Part shown: positions 16,601 to 23,677 of the stretch, piece after piece
How the letters are laid out: each line of letters begins with the position of its first letter
Position numbering within the stretch: position 1 is the first letter of the stretch
Source of the DNA: Geobacter sp.
GTDB taxonomy: Bacteria; Desulfobacterota; Desulfuromonadia; Geobacterales; Geobacteraceae
Direction: 5' to 3'
DNA length: 30,247 nt
NCBI GenBank assembly: GCA_003857395.1
Contig: RPRC01000109.1
Span: 1-30,247 of the forward strand
Program-made: the position numbers and the translations under genes
Notes under the pieces: model-generated
The model's input: only the letters and a program-made list of their open reading frames with translations
Database searches by the model: none
Told to the model about the DNA's origin: nothing

Positions 16601-17854
16601 TCTGGCGATAACAATCTTCCGGTTACTGCGGCCACCAATGACAACAAGCCTCTCGTTTCCGTCATCGTACCTACCCACAATCGACCGGAGCTTCTGGCAA
16701 AAGCTTTGCGGAGCATACAGGATCAAACCTTCCGTGACTTTGAAATTATTGTGGTCAATGATGCCGGGATCGATGTTTCCCGCCTGGTGGAGCACTTCAA
16801 CAACATGGGAACCATCCTCTACATCAACAAAAAGACGAACGAGGGCCTTGCCGCAGCCCGCAATTCCGCAATCCGTGCCGCCCGAGGCAAATATATCGCC
16901 TACCTGGATGATGACGACACCTACTATCCGGATCATCTGCAAATACTTTCCGACTATCTGGAAAACTCAGACTCTCAGGTCGCTTACACCAACGCCCATC
17001 GCGCACTACAGGAACAAAAAGGCGAAACATTCACCACTGTCAACCGAGACATCCCGTACAGTGAGAAATTCGACGCCGAGCGACTCCTAGTGGAAAACTT
17101 TATCCCTGTTCTCTGCGTCATGCATGAAAAGCAGTGCCTGGAGCAGGTTGGACTGTTCGACGAATCATTGCCCCGACATGAAGACTGGGATCTCTGGATC
17201 AGGTTGTCGCAGAAATTTCAGTTCATTCATATCCCGAAGACTACCGCCGAGTTTACTCACAGGATTACCGACCCATCCGGCATGACAAGCGGCACCCTTC
17301 CATCCATGCTTTCTACACTCGAAAAAGTCTACAATAAGAGCGCCGAGTTAGTGACTCCCAGACCAACAGTTGCAGCCCGCCGCAAGTCCTACCTGTTCGA
17401 CCTGCGAAACAGGATTCACCGATTTTTGCGGGATAAATTGGAAACCCTTCCCAGCAGCTTGAAATGTGGCGACGTCCCAGAGGAACAGGAAATTCTCAGT
17501 CAGCTTCACAGGACCGGAGCCACCAGCAACCAAATTCTCGCGGCTTACTATCATGCTCTTGGTCTACAACATATCGCAGATGACACCGCTACCGCTATTG
17601 CTTACTTCACGCGCGCTCTTGCAGCTGACCCCGTCTGCTGCCCCGTCCATCGAAGTATCGCTGAAGCACTGATGCAGATGGGAGAAATCAACAGAGCTGT
17701 CCGCCATTGCGAAGTAATCCTTTCCCAAGAGCCTAACGATCCGGAACTCATGGAGATAATGGCCACCATGGCACGCCATCTCGGAGAGACAAGTAAAGCC
17801 GATAGCTGGACGAAAAAGGCAAAGGATCTCCGACAAAAAATGCTTGCCGCTTAG
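13694..17854 (+). CDS. Giant GT4 / Zn-ribbon methyltransferase / GT2 / GT2 / TPR protein
   Basis: 1386 residues. Module order: (1) about 25-400, a GT4 transferase like WcaL/AmsK, with DSFPVISETFILDQI, HIHFGPN, a donor site EGLPVTLVE (E-x7-E type) and PELVVHGSTGLL. (2) A zinc ribbon (C411, C414, C434, C437) followed by a class I methyltransferase (about 460-620: VLDIAPVPFL, LCCHVLEHIPDD). (3) GT2 from about 647 (SILVPTYNRARF, VVDDGSSDET, WLDSDDM). (4) GT2 from about 985 (SVIVPTHNRPEL, YLDDDDTYYP). (5) TPR-like helices (about 1290-1386). All modules look intact. It may build several glycan linkages on one scaffold. The start at 13694 has a purine-rich stretch too close to it; 13703 (M4) is an alternative. 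Confidence 0.88.
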   Translation: MHEMFSDKHELSKGRPARDIDSGRQKRIVIIEDSFPVISETFILDQISGLIDRGLTIENWSLHYLEQQVRHSKVHEYGLVEKTRYLHLPPREFRLTPDRWVHEFLARNPIEDLTAIDAFHIHFGPNFFEFEPLFERLDTYLVVSFYGYDASKYILENGERCYDRLFRRANLITTPTEVMRNELIRIGCPEDKIVVHRCGVEIPEQPQNTDKSTEMVTMLTVARFVEKKGVEFALRAVAACPNHANFRYRIIGDGPLRAQLVHLTDKLGIKETVEFLGFLPIEKIREEMEAADIVVLTSVTAMNGDQEGLPVTLVEAQAMGLPVISSYHSGIPELVVHGSTGLLSAERDVNQIAEHMDTLINNPVMRISMGAKGRERALAEFDIEQLNDRLAAYLSPAVKSEQKKQALPVQCPICGSCCESFLPFGEIQRENALCPKCHSLERHRLLWLFLANKTNIFTSPSFKVLDIAPVPFLAERIKAIPTIEYLSIDLCSPHAMQHMDITDLTLPDNYFDGILCCHVLEHIPDDRKAISELYRVMKPGGWGIFQVPLKPGLEKTIEDLTINDPQLRLLLYGNEDHVRYYGHDYQERLESAGFEVRVDPFARLLQPADAQRFALTQEEDIYYCAKPASVKDVSIEQNTMDMSAGRPLVSILVPTYNRARFLPDALRSALSQNYPHFEIVVVDDGSSDETPDTIKKFSDKRVRYVRKEHSGAPATRNRCITEAKGEFLVWLDSDDMLEPVVLMSYADALAKSPDADVLYGDLIVTDAHFRPIREVNYQDWYGRNGDLLANLLHSNCIPNPGTMVRKSLYEKFGMYDESFRRAHDYELWTRFALKATFKRLPIKVVKWRWHDSNMSSGSVQYDTSFDARIIHSMLEAYALSELFPTVDWRGKDQNKIRASVYLIVAQRLLDLKDVAGACEYLEKSHAVIPNPDTIQLRDKLLSSNCQTEPSVEPLDSNHFPSNREATTTISGDNNLPVTAATNDNKPLVSVIVPTHNRPELLAKALRSIQDQTFRDFEIIVVNDAGIDVSRLVEHFNNMGTILYINKKTNEGLAAARNSAIRAARGKYIAYLDDDDTYYPDHLQILSDYLENSDSQVAYTNAHRALQEQKGETFTTVNRDIPYSEKFDAERLLVENFIPVLCVMHEKQCLEQVGLFDESLPRHEDWDLWIRLSQKFQFIHIPKTTAEFTHRITDPSGMTSGTLPSMLSTLEKVYNKSAELVTPRPTVAARRKSYLFDLRNRIHRFLRDKLETLPSSLKCGDVPEEQEILSQLHRTGATSNQILAAYYHALGLQHIADDTATAIAYFTRALAADPVCCPVHRSIAEALMQMGEINRAVRHCEVILSQEPNDPELMEIMATMARHLGETSKADSWTKKAKDLRQKMLAA
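13739..13765 (+). repeat. GC-rich hairpin just inside the giant transferase gene
   Basis: CCTGCCCGA and TCGGGCAGG form a perfect 9-bp stem around a 9-nt loop, 45 bases after the first start codon. As mRNA it is stable enough to slow early translation, or to act as an RNA-processing site between the upstream coupled genes and this one. It lacks a T-run, so it is not a standard terminator. It codes for the low-complexity stretch before the first transferase module. Confidence 0.5.
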
Positions 17855-17937
17855 ATTTTACTTGAACAGCATTTTTTGCCGAAAGGGAACCTGCTCTTGT
17901 AAATTATTACGAAATTATCCTGTAAGAATTACTAAAC

Positions 17938-17953
17938 AGGCACACTCGTTGCT
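17938..17953 (+). promoter_or_regulatory. Sigma-54 promoter upstream of the TPR/GT gene
   Basis: AGGCAC, five bases (ACTCG), TTGCT. The GG at 17939-17940 and GC at 17951-17952 are 10 bases apart. Only the first T of the consensus TGGCAC is replaced by A. It lies in the 143-bp gap after the 1386-residue gene. Predicted start is near 17964, about 34 bases before the ATG at 17998, leaving room for the AAAGGGGA ribosome-binding site. It would put the split giant gene under separate RpoN control. Confidence 0.75.
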
Positions 17954-17997
17954 TTACAAAAGGTACATTTTTAGAAACACCCACAAAGGGGAATCCC

Positions 17998-19254
17998 ATG
18001 AATCCTTTAGCGAGCGGAGAATCCGCCCAAAGAGCGTATCTTCAACTGGAACAGACTCTTCAAACAAACTCTGCGGAAGAGTCAATTCCCCGACTCAAGG
18101 ATTTCATCAGACAATATCCCGACTTTGCCCAGGCTCATAATGACCTTGCCGTCATGTACTATCGCGAAGGAAACAAGCTACTGACGCTTGGACACTATGA
18201 AAAGGCGGTAAAACTGAACCCGACCAGTACCTTCAGAAAAAATCTGGCCAGCTTTTATTTCGTCGAGATGGGATGGGTTGATGACGCCATCTTTATCTAT
18301 ACGGATATCCTCCGAAATTCACCGAACGACACCGAGGTACTAACCGCGCTGGGTATCATCAGCTCAAATCTGGGCCAAAGATCCGAAGCACGGATCTTTT
18401 TCTCAAAACTTCTGGAGTTGGAGCCATGGAACCATGAAGCACGTACCTTTATTGCAGAACTTGATTCTCCCGTGCTATCACCATACTCAGCAGTAGTACC
18501 AACACCTTTCACCGAAACTTCGCAAATATCATCGCCTGTAGTAGAGACCGTTCTTGGGCCCGAAGAACGTACGTTTTTCAAGCACATTCTGGAACTGGAG
18601 CCTGAAAACCCTGCTGCACGCTCTTTACTTACAGAACTGGACTCGCCAAAGACTCCTTCATTCGGTACTGTTGCGGAACCTTCTAACACCGCAAACTCTC
18701 AAATATCGTCTCCTGATCTCGACGCTATTCTCGCCGATCTCCGTGACACCATCACAAAACTCGACAAAAAGAATCATCCCGATGACATTTACAGCAACGC
18801 CCTTGCCCTTATGAATAAGGGAGATGAACAGGGCGCAGCACGCGAGTTGGAAAGGCTTGTCCAAAATCAGCCAGCACATGCCCTTGCCCACAACGATCTG
18901 GGTGTTCTGTATCAGCGACGCGGAGTTCTTGCAAAATCACAATATCACCACGAAACAGCAGTAAAGGAAGATCCTTCTAACATTAGTTTCAAGAAGAACC
19001 TTGCCGGTCTCTATTTTGCGGAATTGAAGAGAACCGATGACGCAATTTTTCTACTTACGGATATCCTTAAGACAAATCCTAACGACGTGGAAACCCTGAC
19101 GGGACTAGCCCGCATTGCCATGACAATTGGACAGCCGGACGAAGCTTCAATATTTATCAATAAAGTAACCGAGCTGGAACCATGGAACGAGGAAGCGAGA
19201 GAACTTTCCGGGCAGTTAAAAACCAATGACAGTTTTTTTTTAACAAGCAGATAG
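17998..19254 (+). CDS. Duplicated-TPR protein; N-terminal part of a frame-split giant glycosyltransferase
   Basis: 418 residues starting at an ATG with AAAGGGGA in front. It is TPR-like throughout and is made of a visible internal duplication. Residues 46-149 and 297-401 align with a constant offset of 251: both have AHNDL, KNLA, DDAIF, TDIL, NPND/SPND, LELEPWN/TELEPWN. A 57-residue piece in the middle is itself duplicated with offset 59 (LLELEP...SQISSP at 138-180 and ILELEP...SQISSP at 197-239). No catalytic domain is present. The reading frame ends 13 bases after a run of nine T. A shift at that run would join it to the transferase ORF that follows. TPR modules in such enzymes usually bind protein substrate or partners. 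Its stand-alone role is uncertain. Confidence 0.85.
   Translation: MNPLASGESAQRAYLQLEQTLQTNSAEESIPRLKDFIRQYPDFAQAHNDLAVMYYREGNKLLTLGHYEKAVKLNPTSTFRKNLASFYFVEMGWVDDAIFIYTDILRNSPNDTEVLTALGIISSNLGQRSEARIFFSKLLELEPWNHEARTFIAELDSPVLSPYSAVVPTPFTETSQISSPVVETVLGPEERTFFKHILELEPENPAARSLLTELDSPKTPSFGTVAEPSNTANSQISSPDLDAILADLRDTITKLDKKNHPDDIYSNALALMNKGDEQGAARELERLVQNQPAHALAHNDLGVLYQRRGVLAKSQYHHETAVKEDPSNISFKKNLAGLYFAELKRTDDAIFLLTDILKTNPNDVETLTGLARIAMTIGQPDEASIFINKVTELEPWNEEARELSGQLKTNDSFFLTSR
19233..19241 (+). other. T9 homopolymer where two reading frames meet
   Basis: Nine consecutive T. The TPR frame enters as AGT-TTT-TTT-TTA and stops at 19252-19254. The glycosyltransferase frame is open across the run, beginning just after a TGA at 19227-19229, and continues without any stop to the ATG at 19302 and onward. 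One extra T (T10), or a -1 slip of ribosome or RNA polymerase, would fuse them. The transferase ATG has no convincing ribosome-binding site. Confidence 0.7.
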
Positions 19255-19301
19255 AGGAAGCCGTTATTCCGTCGTCCCCAAGCCAGATACCTGGACCGGC
19301 A

Positions 19302-20588
19302 ATGCCCGGTTCTGCTCACAACACACATGAACCTCGTGTGCCTCTACCACGGGTATCCATCGTTATTCCAGTCTACAACAAACTGGAGTTCACCAGGGCA
19401 TGCCTCATTGCCCTCCGGGCAAATACCGCTGACCATCTCTACGAAACCATCATTGTGGACAACGCCTCCAGCGATGGCACAGCCGAGTTTCTGGCGCAAA
19501 ATTCAGCGTCTGTACGTGTACTCAGTAACGAAGTAAACCAAGGCTTTGCAAAGGCCTGCAACCAGGGCGCAGATTCCGCACAGGCCAACCTTGTCCTGTT
19601 TCTCAACAATGATACTGAGCCTCAACGCGACTGGCTCGAGTCTTTGTTAGACGTCATTGATCAGGACCCTGTCGTGGTCGCCGTGGGCAGCAAGCTGCTT
19701 TACCCGGACGGCTCGATTCAGCATGCCGGGATCATGATCGTTGAGGACCATCCCTCGTCAGATCTACTTGTTGCAATCAATGCCCATCAGGGCCGCCCGT
19801 CAAGCTTTCCTCTTGCAAATCACTCCCTCACTGTCCAGGCAATCACAGCTGCCTGTATCCTGATCCGCCGATCAGCTTTCCTTGATTCAGGCGGATTTGA
19901 CGAGGACTACTGGAACGGTTACGAAGATGTGGACCTGTGCTTCAAGCTGCGGGAAAAAGGCTGGCAGATCGTGTACGAACCGGCCAGCACTCTGATTCAT
20001 CACGAATCCCAGAGCGGTCCGGAACGGTTCCGCATGGCCCGACAGAATATCGAGAGGCTGCATGCACGGTGGCTCGGCAAGGTCCGGCCCGATCTGATCA
20101 TTGCCGGGGATGGCTCTTCTACTGAAACCGGGGCAGTACTGGCCCCCTATCGTTCCAGCGCTCTTGGCATGCTGGCCGCAAAAGAAAACAAAGCAGCCGC
20201 TCCTTCTGTATCAATTGTCATCCTCACCTGGAACCAGCTTCCCTTCACGAAAGAATGTCTCGCAAGCATCGAGCGCCACACCCCGGAACCCCATGAAGTC
20301 ATCATGGTTGACAACGGCTCCAGCGACGGCACCATACCGTGGCTCCGCGAACTGGTGCAAAACAGAGACAATTATTCTCTTATTGAAAATAGCGAAAACC
20401 TCGGTTTTTCCAAGGGATGCAACCAGGGGATCAAGGCGGCAACAGGCACTCATATCCTCTTGCTGAACAACGATACCGTGGTAACACCCGGATGGCTGTC
20501 GACTCCTCGAATGTCTTCAGTCGTCTCCCGATGTGGGCATTGTCGGACCCATGACCAACAATATCAGCGGCATCCAGATGGTCCCTGA
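19302..20588 (+). CDS. GT2-GT2 segment of the frame-split giant glycosyltransferase
   Basis: 428 residues as an ORF; the last ~28 residues after about residue 400 are out of frame. The first GT2 (about 18-270) has SIVIPVYNKLEF, VDNASSDGT, FLNNDTEP and ends with IVYEPASTLIHHESQS, as in rhamnosyltransferase-like WbbL relatives. The second GT2 (from about 305) has SIVILTWNQLPF, VDNGSSDGT and LLNNDTVVTPGWLS, where homology breaks. The remaining half of this second domain is in the next ORF, in another frame. The sequence before the ATG stays open back through the T9 run. I read this as the middle part of a single gene 17998-22899; as it stands it may be a pseudogene fragment or a product of frameshifting. 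Confidence 0.8.
   Translation: MPGSAHNTHEPRVPLPRVSIVIPVYNKLEFTRACLIALRANTADHLYETIIVDNASSDGTAEFLAQNSASVRVLSNEVNQGFAKACNQGADSAQANLVLFLNNDTEPQRDWLESLLDVIDQDPVVVAVGSKLLYPDGSIQHAGIMIVEDHPSSDLLVAINAHQGRPSSFPLANHSLTVQAITAACILIRRSAFLDSGGFDEDYWNGYEDVDLCFKLREKGWQIVYEPASTLIHHESQSGPERFRMARQNIERLHARWLGKVRPDLIIAGDGSSTETGAVLAPYRSSALGMLAAKENKAAAPSVSIVILTWNQLPFTKECLASIERHTPEPHEVIMVDNGSSDGTIPWLRELVQNRDNYSLIENSENLGFSKGCNQGIKAATGTHILLLNNDTVVTPGWLSTPRMSSVVSRCGHCRTHDQQYQRHPDGP
20499..20502 (+). other. Frame break inside the second GT2 domain
   Basis: The text TGG-CTG-TCG-A-CTC-CTC-GAA breaks the domain. Upstream the frame encodes VTPGWLS; downstream, two positions out of register, it encodes LLECLQSSPDVGIVGPM. 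In related GT2 proteins these are continuous as 'GWL-x-R-LL'. A lost CG from TCGCGA (leaving TCGA) restores Ser-Arg-Leu-Leu exactly; one inserted base is the alternative. It is either a real mutation or a sequence error. Confidence 0.75.
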
Positions 20589-22899
20589 AGTTGGCTATGC
20601 AGAAACAACAGAGCTTGACAGGTATGCACTGGCGTTTCGCAAGAAATATCGTGGCAGACGCATCCCCCTTCGGCGTATCGTTGGTTTTTGTATGCTCTTC
20701 AGGCGGGAACTGGTGCAGCGAGTCGGACTTCTGGACGAAATGTTCGGCAGCGGAAATTTCGAAGACGATGATTACTGTCTCCGGGCGGCTCTGGACGGCT
20801 ACCGCAACCTGATAGCCGGTGACGTTTTTATCCACCACCACGGCAGCGCCAGCTTCAAGGGCAACGGCATTGATTTCACGAAAGCGATGACGGGAAATCA
20901 TTCACTCTTCAGCAGGAAATGGAGCGGACCGTTCACGGACGAAAACCAAGCGAAACAGATCCTGACCCTCAAAACTATGGAAAAGGCAGAAGCGCTCTTT
21001 CACCAGGGAGAACTGGACAAGGGCATTGAAACAATCCTTCAGGAAGGCATTAAACTGATCCCGACGGAGGAACGTTTCTACTTTTTCCTTGCCGAAAAGC
21101 TCATCGAAGAAAAGCGCTTTCAGGATGCACTCGGTGTTCTCAGCGAACTGCCCTCAGGCAGGCAGAACGAACGTACAGCGTTGTTTTGCGCTTACGCCCA
21201 TGAAGGTCTTGGAGACACTGCGACCGCACAAATACTCCTCGACTCGCTGCCGGCGCAGAGCAGCAATCAGGCCGCGGCGCAGAACCTGCTCGGGGTTCTC
21301 GCCCACCACGAAGGGGATCACAAAAAAGCTGGTGAATTCTTCCGCAGGGCAACGGAATGTGGGGCCGGTTTCGCGGAGGCGTTTACCAACCTTGGCGTTC
21401 TGGCGTGGTCGGATGGTCGCCACGGAGAAGCACTTGAACTTTTGGAGCGGGGCTTTCTCCTAAGCCCCACTACTCCGGACTGCGCCGAACGCTTCCACTC
21501 GGCCCTTCAGGATCCGGAACAGATAGAGCGTGGCATCAGCGCGTTCAGGGAAGCCCGGCGGCTATTCTCCCAGAACCGGCGAATTTCTTTTCTGCTGATA
21601 GATCTGCTTCTCAAGAAGGGGGAAACAAAGGAATGCCTGACTGTCATTCAGCAAGCTATCATCGAATTCGGACTGCCCGAAGGGCTGCTAGAAGCGTCGC
21701 TTCCCCTGCGGGGTGACCTCGGCCCCCAGCAACCCGTCGACCCGGCTGCACCGGCAAGCCTGAGCGTCTGCATGATCGCGAAAAACGAGGAAGCCAACCT
21801 GCCCCGCTGCCTGGCCAGCCTGCTGCCCCTTGCCGATGAAATCATCGTTGTGGACACCGGCTCGGATGACCGGACCCGGGATGTAGCCCGTGTCTTCGGC
21901 GCCAAAGTCTTCGACTTCCCTTGGAACGGCGATTTTTCCGCAGCACGGAACGAATCCCTCTCCCATGCCTCCTGCCGCTGGATTCTCATCATGGATGCCG
22001 ACGAAGTCCTGTCGCCCCTGGATCATGGCAGGCTCAAGGAACTGCTGGCTAATAAGGCAGTAACGCCGAATGCGCTTGCCATCATCAGCCGCAATTACAT
22101 GCTCCAGGTCAATCGGGAAAAATGGCAGTCCAACGACGGGAGCTATCCCCTCGAAGAAGCTGCCGGAGGCTGGGTACCAAGCACCAAGGTACGGATCTTC
22201 TCCAATGGGAAAGGTATTGTTTTTGAAAACCCTATCCATGAGATCGTTGAACCATCCCTTGAGCGTAATAGCATTCCGGTCACCGACTGCGACATCCCGG
22301 TGCATCACTACGGTTTTTTAGATGAAAAGCGGATTAACGAAAAAAAACTTGCCTACTACGAACTGGGGGTCAAGAAACTAACGGAAAAAGAAAACGACCT
22401 GAAGGCGCTCTACGAACTGGCGGTTCAGGCGGGTGAACTGGCACGCCATGAAGAAGCGGCAGAACTCTGGAAAAAGGCTCTGGATATCAATCCAAGCATG
22501 GATGTGGCCTGGTTCAACCTCGGCTACAACCTGCTGATGTTGTCTCGCTTTGAAGAGTCGCGTAAAGCCTCACTGAGAGCACTGGAACTAAAACAGGACT
22601 ACCGTGAAGTCATCACCAACCTTGCCATGTGCGAGCTTTGCATTGGCTCCAGTGAAGAAGCCCTTGCCCTGTTGACGTCATCCTTGACCAGGCATCCGGA
22701 TGACCCGAATACCCTTCTGATGATGGGTATTTTACTGGTATGTTGTGGAAAGACTGAGGAAGGTAAATCTTATTTCAAAACACTCCGCGAGCGCCAGATC
22801 CATTTTGCGGAGTTCTTGAACAAATGTGCCGACAAACTAACTACAGCAGGGAAAGAAGATGCGGCGAAGCGGTTGATGGAGGTTGCGGGAACTATTTAA
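20533..22899 (+). CDS. C-terminal part of the split giant: GT2 end / TPR / GT2 / TPR
   Basis: 788 residues by ORF, starting at a GTG without a ribosome-binding site; coding homology begins earlier, at about 20503. Parts: the missing half of the second GT2 (to about 135: VGIVGPMTNNISG, GFCMLFRRELV, EDDDYCLRA, HHHGSASFKG); TPR-like repeats (about 150-400); a third GT2 of the SunS/LgtF type (about 410-620: SVCMIAKNEEANLPRCL, VVDTGSDDRTRDVA, FSAARNESL, IMDADEVL); and C-terminal TPRs (about 625-788). This TPR plus 'MIAKNEE' transferase arrangement is known from protein glycosyltransferases. The stop TAA is supplied by the inverted repeat of the adjacent MITE-like element, so the C-terminus may have been altered by its insertion. 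Confidence 0.82.
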   Translation: MGIVGPMTNNISGIQMVPEVGYAETTELDRYALAFRKKYRGRRIPLRRIVGFCMLFRRELVQRVGLLDEMFGSGNFEDDDYCLRAALDGYRNLIAGDVFIHHHGSASFKGNGIDFTKAMTGNHSLFSRKWSGPFTDENQAKQILTLKTMEKAEALFHQGELDKGIETILQEGIKLIPTEERFYFFLAEKLIEEKRFQDALGVLSELPSGRQNERTALFCAYAHEGLGDTATAQILLDSLPAQSSNQAAAQNLLGVLAHHEGDHKKAGEFFRRATECGAGFAEAFTNLGVLAWSDGRHGEALELLERGFLLSPTTPDCAERFHSALQDPEQIERGISAFREARRLFSQNRRISFLLIDLLLKKGETKECLTVIQQAIIEFGLPEGLLEASLPLRGDLGPQQPVDPAAPASLSVCMIAKNEEANLPRCLASLLPLADEIIVVDTGSDDRTRDVARVFGAKVFDFPWNGDFSAARNESLSHASCRWILIMDADEVLSPLDHGRLKELLANKAVTPNALAIISRNYMLQVNREKWQSNDGSYPLEEAAGGWVPSTKVRIFSNGKGIVFENPIHEIVEPSLERNSIPVTDCDIPVHHYGFLDEKRINEKKLAYYELGVKKLTEKENDLKALYELAVQAGELARHEEAAELWKKALDINPSMDVAWFNLGYNLLMLSRFEESRKASLRALELKQDYREVITNLAMCELCIGSSEEALALLTSSLTRHPDDPNTLLMMGILLVCCGKTEEGKSYFKTLRERQIHFAEFLNKCADKLTTAGKEDAAKRLMEVAGTI

Positions 22900-23134
22900 A
22901 TCCCCCCTGCCCCCCTTTGAGAAAGGGGGGATTGCAAATTTGATACACTCGCAAAAAGTGTGAATACGCTACATTTTGTCATTCCGACCAGAAGGAGGAA
23001 TCTTGCTTTTACAACTGGTTACAAGATCTCTCCCTGTCGGTCGAGATGACAGCTTAGAGAATTTGCGAAAGCATCAAATTTAATGGCGAACGTAACTTCC
23101 CCCTTTGAGAAAGGGGGATTGTGGGGGATTTAAA
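22895..23134. mobile_element. MITE-like foldback element
   Basis: About 240 bp with no ORF. Perfect 12-bp terminal inverted repeats: TTTAAATCCCCC (22895-22906) and GGGGGATTTAAA (23123-23134). Inside each end is a short perfect hairpin, CCCCCTTT-GAG-AAAGGGGG (22911-22929 and 23099-23117). Next comes a second imperfect inverted repeat around AAATTTGAT/ATCAAATTT and GCAAA/TTTGC. The core is a long imperfect palindrome, GTCATTCCGACC... to ...GGTCGAGATGAC. The whole element could fold on itself. It carries no transposase, so it would need a helper. It covers the stop codon of the transferase gene on its left. Confidence 0.7.
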
Positions 23135-23204
23135 CAGCCAGTACTCAAATAGTCAACTCATTCCTGCAACAAGTGCACACGGGAAATCCCGCTGTTGAAG
23201 CATG

Positions 23205-23237
23205 AAAGCCCCCTTTCACGTGATGAAAGAGGGCTTT
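23205..23237. terminator. Hairpin between convergent operons, likely bidirectional terminator
   Basis: AAAGCCCCCTTTCA and TGAAAGAGGGCTTT pair along 14 positions with one mismatch, loop CGTGA. On the + strand the stem ends in TTTT. On the - strand it begins with AAA, so a short T tract also ends the stem in that direction. It lies 27 bp beyond the flaF stop and beyond the MITE, where the two transcription units converge. The 70 bases between the MITE and this hairpin show nothing I can assign. Confidence 0.65.
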
Positions 23238-23263
23238 TGCATAGGACGCACTTCCTGGAGCAA

Positions 23264-23677
23264 CTAGACGGCAACTGCCTCCGCCTGGTGTTCACAGGAG
23301 TTTTCTCCCAGTTTCATCCTTAAACCCTCTGCCAGACCAAAATTAATATTCAGAACGACATTCAGTTTCTCGGGCGCCGGAAACGCCAGAACCTCCAGCA
23401 GGCGCTTGTCGATAAAAAGGCTGAGGCTGAGAATATCCTCACGCAATTTCTTGGGGAGCTGGTTATCCGGCATGGTCAGTTCACTCTGGAAGAAGCTCCA
23501 GACTTTCTGGTTGTAGCGGATCGCCTCGTCAAGCTTCGCCTCCCTGTCCGGAGAATCCCAATTATCCTGGCAGTTCTTCAGCATGCGGCCCGCCTTGGTC
23601 AGCACTGAAGCTTCAAGTTCCCGCTGAGACATTCCGTCCTTCTGAACATTCTGGTAGATATTATATGGATTTGACAT
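23264..23677 (-). CDS. flaF: FlaF, flagellin-biosynthesis regulator
   Basis: 137 residues from the ATG at 23677; an in-frame TTG six bases earlier is less likely, and GAGGAG lies 10 bases before the ATG. The opening NPYNIYQNVQ and the following ELEASVLTKAGRMLKNC match the FlaF family ('nPYqaYq', 'ELEa.aL..aar.L'). The helix region with YNQKVWSFFQSEL and LREDILSLSLFIDKRLLEVL is also family-like. In Caulobacter and rhizobia FlaF is needed for flagellin synthesis or secretion and works with FlbT. Here it overlaps flbT by 17 bp and is the last gene of the flagellin transcription unit. It is all-helical and cytoplasmic, with no signal peptide. Confidence 0.85.
   Translation of the reverse strand: MSNPYNIYQNVQKDGMSQRELEASVLTKAGRMLKNCQDNWDSPDREAKLDEAIRYNQKVWSFFQSELTMPDNQLPKKLREDILSLSLFIDKRLLEVLAFPAPEKLNVVLNINFGLAEGLRMKLGENSCEHQAEAVAV

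Noticed and set aside
16431..17090. 219-codon + strand ORF inside the 1386-residue gene
   Set aside because: Shadow frame of the second GT2 domain; low-complexity translation.
21688..22308. 206-codon - strand ORF opposite the third GT2
   Set aside because: Antisense frame of a clearly coding GT2/TPR region.
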